Assembly: GCF_015751045.1 (NCBI RefSeq)
Contig: NZ_BNJW01000004.1
Span: 1 to 64,000 of the forward strand
Direction: 5' to 3'
DNA: 64,000 nt
From: Enterococcus lactis
GTDB lineage: Bacteria > Bacillota > Bacilli > Lactobacillales > Enterococcaceae
Shown: one piece after another, positions 57,046 through 64,000 of the stretch
Layout of the letters: every line of letters begins with the position of its first letter
How positions within the stretch are numbered: position 1 is the first letter of the stretch
Position numbers and translations under genes: made by a program
The notes under the pieces: model-generated
What the model saw: only the letters and a program-made list of their open reading frames with translations
Told to the model about the DNA's origin: nothing
Databases searched by the model: none

Positions 57046-57435
57046 TTTGTATCCGCTCCCTTTTTTGAGTGCCTAAAGTGTCTCACGAGTGACTATTGAA
57101 ACATACTTGAACAAGCAACAAGGCGACAGTCGTTCGGTCCCCCTTTTTTTATTTTAAAAAGAGATAAGTGTGAACCTTCTCTTTTATTAACTACGCGAAA
57201 GATTTTCATCAGTTTAAAATAACAATTATTTTTATTTGACTTAAATTAAATAACATATATTTCATTCAATCTTCTTTTTTAAAATCTATTTAAATTATAT
57301 ATAATAACACATTTATGTTCAACGCGTTTTTAAAATAAAATTTTAAAAAACTACTTTATTTTTATTCGCTATACAAAAATAACAGTAAATAAAAAACCGA
57401 AAAAGGACATCGTCCTTTTTCGGTCATTTTTTTGA
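57046..57435. other. AT-rich gap between oppA and the peptide cassette
   Basis: The gap holds the oppA terminator (57391-57424) and a very AT-rich stretch at 57210-57390. A minus-strand 38-codon frame at 57093-57209 has no ribosome site. No well-spaced promoter for the peptide gene was found; TTGTTG and CAATAG at 17 bases is the best, poor, candidate. Confidence 0.5.
57391..57424 (-). terminator. opp operon terminator
   Basis: ACCGAAAAAGGAC (57396-57408) pairs perfectly with GTCCTTTTTCGGT (57412-57424). Six T follow on the minus strand. Confidence 0.9.
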
Positions 57436-59217
57436 TTATGAACGTGAATCTGCTGTAACAGAAACATTTGCCCATGGGTTTGGTACATCATAGGACCAAT
57501 CCCAGTCTTTGACACGGTCGTTGACTGGCAATACTTCGTTACGGAACAACGTTGGAATCGCAAATGCTTCTTCAAACGCATATTGTTGCCATTTTTGATA
57601 GGCTTCTTTCAAATAGTCTTCATCAAATGCTTTGCTTGAACTGATATCGTTGATCAATTTTGTATTTTCTTCTGATTCATAACGAGTGTAGTTGAATGCT
57701 GCATTTGGTCCCCATAGTCCACTTGGATTTGGATCAGTTCCTGTATTCCAAGCAGCTTGGTAAACATCGATTTCAGGATCATCGTTTTCTAATTTATCGT
57801 AGAAAGAGTTGAATTCAATCAGACGACCTGTTGTGTATTGGACATCCAAACCGATTTCTTTCCATTGTTGGATATAGTAATCTGCCAATGGTTGCGCTGT
57901 TTCTCCACCGGACATCGAAGCAAAGTTGATGGTTAATTTGTTTCCATCTTTGTCTTCTCTTAAACCATCGTCGTCCACATCTTTGTAGCCAGCATCATCC
58001 AATAGTTTTTTCGCTTTGTCTAAATCTTGTGTGAATCCTTTCATTTCATCATCGTGATATGACTGGAATACTGGTGGGATCAATGAAGTCGCATTGCTTC
58101 TCAAACCTGCGTAGAAACGTTCACCTACTGCATTGTTATCTAATGCATAGCCCATGGCTTGACGTAATGATTTATCAGCCATTTTTGAATCTGGATTGTA
58201 TTCCACACTCTTTGTATCTGAATTCCATTTACCTAACTTGAATCCTAGATAAGTATAAGAAGTTTGTTCACGTCCTAAGTTTGTATAGCCAGCAATTTCT
58301 TTATACGTATCATAAGTATCTGTTGGCATTTGGAAAATCATGTCATATAGCTTAGAGTTCAATGCTTCAGTTGCACTAGCCATCGGTACAGATTTCATCG
58401 TGATCTTTTTCAATTTAGGTGTACCGTTCCAGTAGTGCTCGTTTGGTAAGTACTCTACTGATTCTCCTGCAACAATATTACTCATGTAATAAGGGCCGAA
58501 AGTCACTGGATTTTTACGTACTTGATCGCTTGATTCCATGTCTTTGATTGCTACACCTTCTAACGTATGTTTCGGTGCTGCATATGTCCAGATACCGCCA
58601 CCCGATTGAAGCATGCTTGGATTTACTTCTTTATATTCGATTTCAACTGTTTTGTCGTCTATCTTTTTGATTCCAGAGATCGTATCGGCACTTCCATCAT
58701 GATATTCTTCCATACCTACGATGTTACGGAAAGTATCGTCATAACGAATACCAGTGTAATCTTTATTCCCAATGATTTCGTAAGGGAAAATCACATCGTC
58801 CGCCGTTACATCTTCACCATCTGACCATTTAACATTGTCTTTTACTTTGATTGTCGCTTTTTTCGTATCTTCGTCTAGATCAAGTGTTGCAGCTCCGTCA
58901 TCTGTGATTCTAAAATCATCATCGTTTGCAAACAATGGTTCGTGAGAGGGTGCCATAAACGCTGCATCATATGAATCTTGATAAAACTCCCACTGGAACA
59001 ATCCTTTGAACTGACTGTCCGTTGCGACCGCAGCTTCTAATTCACCGTCTTCGATTGCATCATCATTGTTTTTTGTTGCGATTGGAAAAGTTAATTCCTC
59101 TTTGTTATTGCTGTTGCCTCCAGAGTTATTTCCAGAAGTATCTGTACCTCCGCCCCCGCATGCTGCAAGAACGACTGCAGACATCAGCGTTGCAAATCCA
59201 AAAATCGTTTTCTTCAT
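57436..59217 (-). CDS. oppA: Oligopeptide ABC transporter, substrate-binding lipoprotein OppA
   Basis: OppA binds peptides outside the cell and delivers them to OppBCDF. ATG 59217 (MKKTIFGFATLMSAVV) has AAGGGGG upstream; the frame running further up is inside oppC. The 593 residues begin with a lipobox VVLAACGGGG, then a Gly/Asn linker. SBP family 5 features follow, such as WSDGEDVTADDVIF and LRQAMGYALDN. It closes the operon, downstream of the four core genes. Confidence 0.95.
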   Translation of the reverse strand: MKKTIFGFATLMSAVVLAACGGGGTDTSGNNSGGNSNNKEELTFPIATKNNDDAIEDGELEAAVATDSQFKGLFQWEFYQDSYDAAFMAPSHEPLFANDDDFRITDDGAATLDLDEDTKKATIKVKDNVKWSDGEDVTADDVIFPYEIIGNKDYTGIRYDDTFRNIVGMEEYHDGSADTISGIKKIDDKTVEIEYKEVNPSMLQSGGGIWTYAAPKHTLEGVAIKDMESSDQVRKNPVTFGPYYMSNIVAGESVEYLPNEHYWNGTPKLKKITMKSVPMASATEALNSKLYDMIFQMPTDTYDTYKEIAGYTNLGREQTSYTYLGFKLGKWNSDTKSVEYNPDSKMADKSLRQAMGYALDNNAVGERFYAGLRSNATSLIPPVFQSYHDDEMKGFTQDLDKAKKLLDDAGYKDVDDDGLREDKDGNKLTINFASMSGGETAQPLADYYIQQWKEIGLDVQYTTGRLIEFNSFYDKLENDDPEIDVYQAAWNTGTDPNPSGLWGPNAAFNYTRYESEENTKLINDISSSKAFDEDYLKEAYQKWQQYAFEEAFAIPTLFRNEVLPVNDRVKDWDWSYDVPNPWANVSVTADSRS

Positions 59218-59243
59218 TCCTATTTCCCCCTTCGCTTCTATAA

Positions 59244-60158
59244 CTAGCCTAACCGTTGGCGTGCATCTGCAGAACGCTTGAATGCCTGTCCAACATAATT
59301 GATACTCAACATCAAAACTAAAATGAGGATTGATGCGGGTAACCAGATCCATTGCCGATTCACTAAGACTTCTCCATTACTTGCATAACCGATCAGTGTA
59401 CCTAAACTAGGTACATTTGCCGGCAAACCGAAACCTAAGAAAGTCAAAGTTGTCTCGATACCGATGTTTGCCGCAAAGTTCATTGTCAAGTTCGTAATGA
59501 TCAATGAACTTAGATTCGGCATGATTTCGCGGAACATGATTTTAAAATCACTTGTTCCCATTGTTTTTGAGGCACTGACATAATCTCTTCTTGCTTCAGA
59601 TAATGTCTTGCTTCGGAATAATCGGGCTTTAGCTACCCAATAAAATGCACTCATGATGAAAATAAAGGACCAGACATTGTATCTGGAAATAATCGATACG
59701 AAGACGATGATGATCAACATGATCGGTAGAATCATGATAAAATCAACGATTCGCATCAAGATGTTGTCAATGATCCCTCCGTAGTAGCCAGAGATGATCC
59801 CTAATCCAACCCCGATGATCGAAGTAAGGATCGTGATCGCAAATCCGATCGTAATAGAGTTTCTAGCACCTATGATCAATTGACCTAATACATCACGTCC
59901 GCCTTCATCTGCTCCCAGAATGAACTTTTGTCCTTGTGTCGAAACTGCTCCTGGGGCAGCATATTTGTCAAAAATACTAACATACATCACTTTATCTTGA
60001 TCGGTCAGCATCGCACCGATAAAAATCACTAATAATAAAACCACTAGCAAACCTAATGAAAAAATAGCGATTTTATCTTTTTTAAATTCTCGAGCAATCA
60101 TTCGTATCCCCATAGGAGGGATACTTTCTTGAACTGCTGTATTGTTTTTTTCACTCAT
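59244..60158 (-). CDS. oppC: Oligopeptide ABC transporter permease OppC
   Basis: The 304-residue inner permease has a cytoplasmic N-terminus (EFKKDKIAIFSLGLLVVLL), about six helices, and the EAA-type ATPase contact loop in ASKTMGTSDFKIMFREIMPN. It pairs with OppB. It lies 26 bases after oppB and ahead of oppA. Confidence 0.95.
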   Translation of the reverse strand: MSEKNNTAVQESIPPMGIRMIAREFKKDKIAIFSLGLLVVLLLVIFIGAMLTDQDKVMYVSIFDKYAAPGAVSTQGQKFILGADEGGRDVLGQLIIGARNSITIGFAITILTSIIGVGLGIISGYYGGIIDNILMRIVDFIMILPIMLIIIVFVSIISRYNVWSFIFIMSAFYWVAKARLFRSKTLSEARRDYVSASKTMGTSDFKIMFREIMPNLSSLIITNLTMNFAANIGIETTLTFLGFGLPANVPSLGTLIGYASNGEVLVNRQWIWLPASILILVLMLSINYVGQAFKRSADARQRLG

Positions 60159-60184
60159 CGATCCATTCTCCTTTCTGATTGGTT

Positions 60185-61147
60185 TTATTGAATCCGAATA
60201 CGCGGGTCAACGATACTCATAATGATATCTGACAGTAATGTCCCCACTAGCGTCGCGATTCCTAAAATCAATACTAAGGATGTGATCACGGTGTAGTCTC
60301 GTTGACCAATAGAGTCAATAAATAGTTTCCCGACTCCTGGATAGCCAAAAATCTTTTCGATAACTACAGAACCAGCAATCAACGAAGTGATTTCATACCC
60401 CATTTGCGAAGCCATCGGCAACGCTGCATTCCGGAAGATATGTCTACTGAATACTTTATTCGTCGGTACCCCTTTGGAACGGGCTGTTCTGACAAAATCA
60501 AGCGACTTCGAATCGATTACTTCGCTTCGCAGATATTGGATCGTAACGGCAGTCGCCAGAAATGCTTGGGTAATCGATGGTAGCAGAATATATTTCAAGC
60601 GATCTATCCACTGAGTGATAAATCCCCCTTGCAAACCTAGTGTTTGAGAACCGCTGGTTGGGAACCAGCCTAAACGATAACCAAAAACAAACAGCATGAT
60701 CAAGCCGAAGATAAATAACGGAACAGCAAAACTAAAGAAGTTATAAATCACGACGATCTTATCCAAGATCGAATTTTGATACCGGCCTGCTAGCATCCCT
60801 AGAGGCACAGCAATCAAATAAGTAAGGACAACTGTCAAGATCGATAGATATAACGTGTTGATGATCCGTTCACCGATTAGGTCAGCAACAGAGCGTTTGT
60901 ATAAGAAACTTTGACCAAAATCGCCTTGCAAAGCATTTCCGATCCAACGGAAGTACTGGACATACCATGGGTCATTCAATCCAGCTGATTGTCGCATTTG
61001 TTCGATCACTGCCGGATCTTGGTTTGGGTTGATCAAACCAGTAAATGGATCCCCTGGCATCGCTTGGGCTAATAAGAAGATCAGAACACTTAAAATAATA
61101 ACTTGCGGGATCATCAATAAAACACGTCGCAGAATCGTTTTCCACAT
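60185..61147 (-). CDS. oppB: Oligopeptide ABC transporter permease OppB
   Basis: The 320-residue permease starts MWKTILRRVLLMIPQVIILS. It has the family's N-terminal AQAMPGDPFTGL and the EAA loop ARSKGVPTNKVFSRHIFRN, with FGYPGVGKLF near the end. Its ATG shares one base with the oppF stop (TAATG), so the two are tightly coupled. Confidence 0.95.
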   Translation of the reverse strand: MWKTILRRVLLMIPQVIILSVLIFLLAQAMPGDPFTGLINPNQDPAVIEQMRQSAGLNDPWYVQYFRWIGNALQGDFGQSFLYKRSVADLIGERIINTLYLSILTVVLTYLIAVPLGMLAGRYQNSILDKIVVIYNFFSFAVPLFIFGLIMLFVFGYRLGWFPTSGSQTLGLQGGFITQWIDRLKYILLPSITQAFLATAVTIQYLRSEVIDSKSLDFVRTARSKGVPTNKVFSRHIFRNAALPMASQMGYEITSLIAGSVVIEKIFGYPGVGKLFIDSIGQRDYTVITSLVLILGIATLVGTLLSDIIMSIVDPRIRIQ

Positions 61148-62091
61148 TAGCTCGCACCTCCATCTTTCAACGCCACTTTATGTGTAGTTGTGATCGTACG
61201 CAAATCGTAGACTCGGCCAGTCGCATCATAGTATTCTCTTTGGTTTTGGATATACTCTTGTTCTACTTTTCGGCGATTTTCTTTGTGGCTTTCCCGATTT
61301 TCTACATCGATTTTCGGAATTGCTGAAAGCAGACGTTTCGTATAGATGTGGCGCGGGTCATTATAAATGTCCTCTCTTGTACCGATTTCTACAAATCGAC
61401 CTTTGTACATAATTGCGATGTTGTCGCACATATGTTTTACTACACCTAAATCATGAGAAATAAATAAATAGCTGAGACCGTATTCTTGCTGGATCCGTTT
61501 CATGAAATTCAATACTTGCGCTTGAACAGATAGATCCAGAGCAGATACCGGTTCATCGGCCACGATTAATTTTGGATTAGTAGCAACAGCGCGGGCTACT
61601 CCTAGACGTTGGCGTTGTCCCCCTGAAAATTCATGAGGATATTTGTAAAGTGTATCTTCCGGCATCCCAACGATATCTAGCAATCCTTTTACCTTCTTCT
61701 TTTCTTCTTGATCGCTTAACCGTTCAAAATTTCGGATAGGTTCTGCAATGATGTCCAATACTCGTTTTTTAGGATTCAAACTAGACATTGAATCTTGGAA
61801 GATCATTTGTACGTCTTTGTTATAACCCATTTTTTTTCGGTTGCTTCGCTTCGTTACATCTTTTCCTTCATACATGATTTGTCCAGCTGTCGTCTTTTCT
61901 AAACCAACGACTGCTTTTCCTGTAGTGGATTTTCCGGAACCGGACTCTCCCACCAAACCATATGTCTTTCCTTTTTCGATGATAAAATCCACACCATCTA
62001 CAGCATATACATGATCCGTTACTCGATTGAAGAATCCACTGCGAATAGGGTAATGAACTTTCAGGTCTTTGATTGTGATTAATTCTGTCAT
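61147..62091 (-). CDS. oppF: Oligopeptide ABC transporter ATPase OppF
   Basis: The 314-residue ATPase has Walker A GESGSGKST, signature FSGGQRQRLGVARAV, and Walker B LIVADEPVSALD. The typical extension HIYTKRLLSAIPKID marks the Opp/Dpp group. OppF works as a heterodimer with OppD. It follows the oppD stop directly. Confidence 0.95.
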   Translation of the reverse strand: MTELITIKDLKVHYPIRSGFFNRVTDHVYAVDGVDFIIEKGKTYGLVGESGSGKSTTGKAVVGLEKTTAGQIMYEGKDVTKRSNRKKMGYNKDVQMIFQDSMSSLNPKKRVLDIIAEPIRNFERLSDQEEKKKVKGLLDIVGMPEDTLYKYPHEFSGGQRQRLGVARAVATNPKLIVADEPVSALDLSVQAQVLNFMKRIQQEYGLSYLFISHDLGVVKHMCDNIAIMYKGRFVEIGTREDIYNDPRHIYTKRLLSAIPKIDVENRESHKENRRKVEQEYIQNQREYYDATGRVYDLRTITTTHKVALKDGGAS

Positions 62092-63096
62092 CTACACCTC
62101 TCCTTTTTCGTCTCTAAAGTGGAAATGCTTGTAGCAAGAGCAACGTACCAAATGGTTCGGAGCGACTTCATGAAGGATAGGATCTTCTTCGTGATCACTT
62201 GCTGGTATCCACGGAATACGTGGAGCAAATCGGCACCCTTTACGAGGCATGTTTTTCAGAGAAGGAACGACACCTTCGATCACATGGAGTTCTGCATCAT
62301 GATTTCCTTCTTGAGGTATAGAGTTCAATAAAGAGCGCGTATAAGGATGTTTCGGATGATCAAACAGTTCTTTTACACCCGCTACTTCAACAAACTGTCC
62401 GCCGTACATCACTGCCACTCGATCAGCCATTTCTGCTACGACTCCTAAGTCATGAGTGATCAGGATGATCCCTGTTTTTGTTTCTTCCTGAAGATCTTTC
62501 AGTAAATCAAGAATCTGGGCTTGGATGGTTACATCTAGGGCTGTCGTCGGTTCATCTGCAATGACGATTGGAGGTTTGCAGGCGATTGCGATTGCGATGA
62601 TGACACGTTGTCTCATACCGCCTGATAATTCATGGGGATATTGACGTCCAACTCTTGCTGGATTAGGAATCCCTACTTGTTCTAGTAATTCCAGTGCGCG
62701 AGCTTGACGCTGTTCTGCATTCATCTTTGTGTGATAGGAAAGTCCTTCTTTGATCTGGTCTTCGATTCTCATGAGAGGATTTAATGCAGACAACGGATCT
62801 TGGAAAATCATTCCGATATCATTTCCGCGGATTTTATTATAAAGCGTTTCGTTCAGTTCGATTAAATTCAGATCGTTATATAAAATTTCACCTGTAATTT
62901 TTGTGTTATTAGGATCAAGTAATCCCATAATCGTAGTAGCTAATGTACTTTTCCCGCACCCAGATTCCCCAACGATTGCTAAGATCTCGTTTTTGTCTAA
63001 AGTAAATGAAACATCATCTACTGCATCGTAATAGTCATCTTTGAGTCGGAAGCCTGTATGTAGGTTCTGAACTTCTAATAATTGATTATCTGACAA
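62092..63096 (-). CDS. oppD: Oligopeptide ABC transporter ATPase OppD
   Basis: The 334-residue ATPase opens the operon. Walker A is GESGCGKST, the signature LSGGMRQRVIIAIAI, and Walker B IVIADEPTTALD. The C-terminal cysteine-containing region (RKGCRFAPR and VRCSCYKH) resembles the Fe-S-like motif seen in many Opp/Dpp ATPases. A promoter and a terminator-like hairpin lie in the 120 bases upstream. Confidence 0.95.
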   Translation of the reverse strand: MSDNQLLEVQNLHTGFRLKDDYYDAVDDVSFTLDKNEILAIVGESGCGKSTLATTIMGLLDPNNTKITGEILYNDLNLIELNETLYNKIRGNDIGMIFQDPLSALNPLMRIEDQIKEGLSYHTKMNAEQRQARALELLEQVGIPNPARVGRQYPHELSGGMRQRVIIAIAIACKPPIVIADEPTTALDVTIQAQILDLLKDLQEETKTGIILITHDLGVVAEMADRVAVMYGGQFVEVAGVKELFDHPKHPYTRSLLNSIPQEGNHDAELHVIEGVVPSLKNMPRKGCRFAPRIPWIPASDHEEDPILHEVAPNHLVRCSCYKHFHFRDEKGEV

Positions 63097-63139
63097 TCGA
63101 ATACCCCTCTCTGCTTCCTAAACGGAAGTTTTTCTTAGT

Positions 63140-63204
63140 AAAAAAAGAACATTACACAGAATAAAGCGTTTTATAACAAAGGTTATTCTTATCTTTGTGT
63201 AATG
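63140..63204 (-). promoter_or_regulatory. Leader hairpin with T-run ahead of oppD, possible attenuator
   Basis: CATTACACA (63150-63158) pairs with TGTGTAATG (63196-63204), and GAATAA with TTATTC inside. On the minus strand TTC and seven T follow. The hairpin starts about five bases after the predicted transcription start, so it would lie at the very 5' end of the opp mRNA. Confidence 0.6.
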
Positions 63205-63215
63205 AATTATTAATA

Positions 63216-63244
63216 ATTATATAGAAAACCACTTTACTTTGCAA
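63216..63244 (-). promoter_or_regulatory. opp operon promoter
   Basis: On the minus strand TTGCAA (63244-63239) and TATAAT (63221-63216) are spaced by 17 bases. Confidence 0.8.
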
Positions 63245-63308
63245 CATAATTTCTAATTATCGCCAGAATTATCAGAAAAATGTCTTTTCCGTGTCAAAAA
63301 GATTAAAA

Positions 63309-63350
63309 AAAGAAGGATAAAAAGTTGCATACAACTTTTTATCCTTCTTT
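63309..63350 (-). terminator. acpP terminator
   Basis: A perfect 19-bp stem (63309-63327 with 63332-63350) has a four-base loop and T-rich flanks. It follows acpP by about 14 bases. Confidence 0.9.
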
Positions 63351-63363
63351 GCTTTTATTGAAA

Positions 63364-63606
63364 TTATTTGAGATGGCTGCTGATATAATCTACTGCGCCG
63401 CCAACTGTTTCAATTTGTTCAGCGTCTTCATCTGAAATTTCTGTACCGAATTCATCTTCAAGTTCTAAAACGAACTCCATAATACTAATTGAATCAGCTT
63501 TTAAATCATCTTTGATGTTCAATTCATCCGTCACTTTATCGGTATCTATCTCAAAATGATTTGAAATAATTTTCGCTACTTTGTTAAATACTTCTTCGCG
63601 AGTCAA
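63364..63606 (-). CDS. acpP: Acyl carrier protein
   Basis: ACP carries growing acyl chains on a phosphopantetheine arm. I use TTG 63606 (LTREEVFNKVAK) because GGAGG lies eight bases upstream, giving 80 residues. The frame to 63621 starts inside that site. The modified serine is in ADSISIMEF. The acidic helix II, LELEDEFGTEISDED, follows. It lies just after plsX, as in most Firmicutes, but rnc is about 9.5 kb further on. A second acpP in the fab cluster elsewhere is likely. Confidence 0.93.
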   Translation of the reverse strand: MTREEVFNKVAKIISNHFEIDTDKVTDELNIKDDLKADSISIMEFVLELEDEFGTEISDEDAEQIETVGGAVDYISSHLK

Positions 63607-63726
63607 CTTTTTCACCTCCAAGAATCATACACTTGTCAATTACCTACACCATGGCTAATTTTACTGACATTTTTCAGGAATGTCCACCTTTTTTTAACGA
63701 ATCGGATTGCCTCAGCTATCTGAATA

Positions 63727-64000
63727 TTATTCTTCGCTTTTTTCAAATTGTTCGACTAACTGTCCTACTACATTTGTTTCAAGCATCGTGTGGATTTGGC
63801 GGATCGTATAGCGGACAGCATCAGGACCTGTTGCTCCGTGGGTTTTAATGACTGGTGCTTTCAAGCCAAACAAAACAGCTCCGCCATGTTTGGAATAATC
63901 CATTTCAGATTTCAAAGAACGCAAGCCGTCTTTTAAAAGCATGGCGCCCATTTTCCCTTTGATCCCTTCGTTTAGAATAGCGGATTTTAATAGATCCATC
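63727..64000 (-). CDS. plsX: Phosphate acyltransferase PlsX, C-terminal part
   Basis: PlsX makes acyl-phosphate from acyl-ACP for phospholipid synthesis. Only the last 90 or so residues are present ([20 protein letters not shown], then [17 protein letters not shown]). The frame runs off the right edge, and the methionine at 63999 is internal. The plsX-acpP order supports the call. Confidence 0.93.
   Translation of the reverse strand, partial: MDLLKSAILNEGIKGKMGAMLLKDGLRSLKSEMDYSKHGGAVLFGLKAPVIKTHGATGPDAVRYTIRQIHTMLETNVVGQLVEQFEKSEE

Noticed and set aside
57093-57209. 38-codon minus-strand frame with a Gly-Gly and two cysteines, resembling a double-glycine peptide precursor
   Set aside because: No ribosome site before the ATG, the leader lacks the usual hydrophobic spacing before Gly-Gly, and the match in length to the neighbouring peptide is likely chance.

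Overview
The window reads as chromosome of a low-GC Firmicute of the order Lactobacillales, almost certainly Enterococcus and most like E. faecium. The clues are a fused glutathione synthase (gshF), WxL-type surface proteins with a DUF916/DUF3324 partner, Mga-like regulators, a complete tagatose-6-phosphate lac operon, AT-rich intergenic DNA and strong AAGGAGG-type ribosome sites. I saw no rRNA, tRNA, CRISPR array, insertion sequence or prophage. The assignment rests on gene content and protein resemblance; no database was searched.

Layout. 1-4.3 kb: two unrecognised genes, a low-molecular-weight tyrosine phosphatase, a TetR regulator and ruvAB. 4.4-8 kb: msrB, then a trehalose-type PTS permease divergent from a TreR repressor. 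8-14.5 kb: a genome-maintenance block (maf, mutL, mutS, ymcA/ricA, ymdB), all on the minus strand. 15-20 kb: HAD phosphatase, AlkD-like glycosylase, FNT channel, rpsD with a structured leader, bioY behind a BirA-type operator, and queT behind a preQ1-like leader. 20-26 kb: an SDR coupled to a Tad2-like DUF2829 protein, two Mga-like regulators, lrgAB and glpF. 26-30.4 kb: a WxL surface locus (small WxL protein, large lectin-MucBP-WxL protein, DUF916/DUF3324 protein). 30.9-38.2 kb: lacFEGABCD with divergent lacR. 38-47.5 kb: mixed housekeeping genes, a Fur-box-controlled siderophore ABC importer, yueI and gshF. 47.7-64 kb: the plsX-acpP-rnc-smc-ftsY block, with an opp oligopeptide importer and a small peptide/ABC-transporter cassette lying between acpP and rnc.

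How parts work together. Sugar enters by two PTS systems and galactose-6-phosphate is carried to triose phosphates by LacABCD. Iron-siderophore, biotin, queuosine-precursor and oligopeptide import each have a transporter with a recognisable or probable cis-control element. The WxL proteins and their DUF916/DUF3324 partner should assemble on peptidoglycan.

Most interesting: (a) a 38-residue secreted-peptide gene, too short for ordinary gene calling, three bases upstream of and in frame with a DUF1430 permease, followed by an ABC ATPase and a small two-helix membrane gene broken by a TG-dinucleotide slip; (b) a Mga-like regulator next to the WxL locus whose DNA-binding N-terminus is out of reach behind a T7 tract; (c) a chromosomal DUF2829 (Tad2-like) gene; (d) a cluster of DnaA-box-like nonamers inside the mutL linker; (e) a family of palindromic intergenic repeats; (f) an attenuator-like hairpin at the start of the opp transcript.
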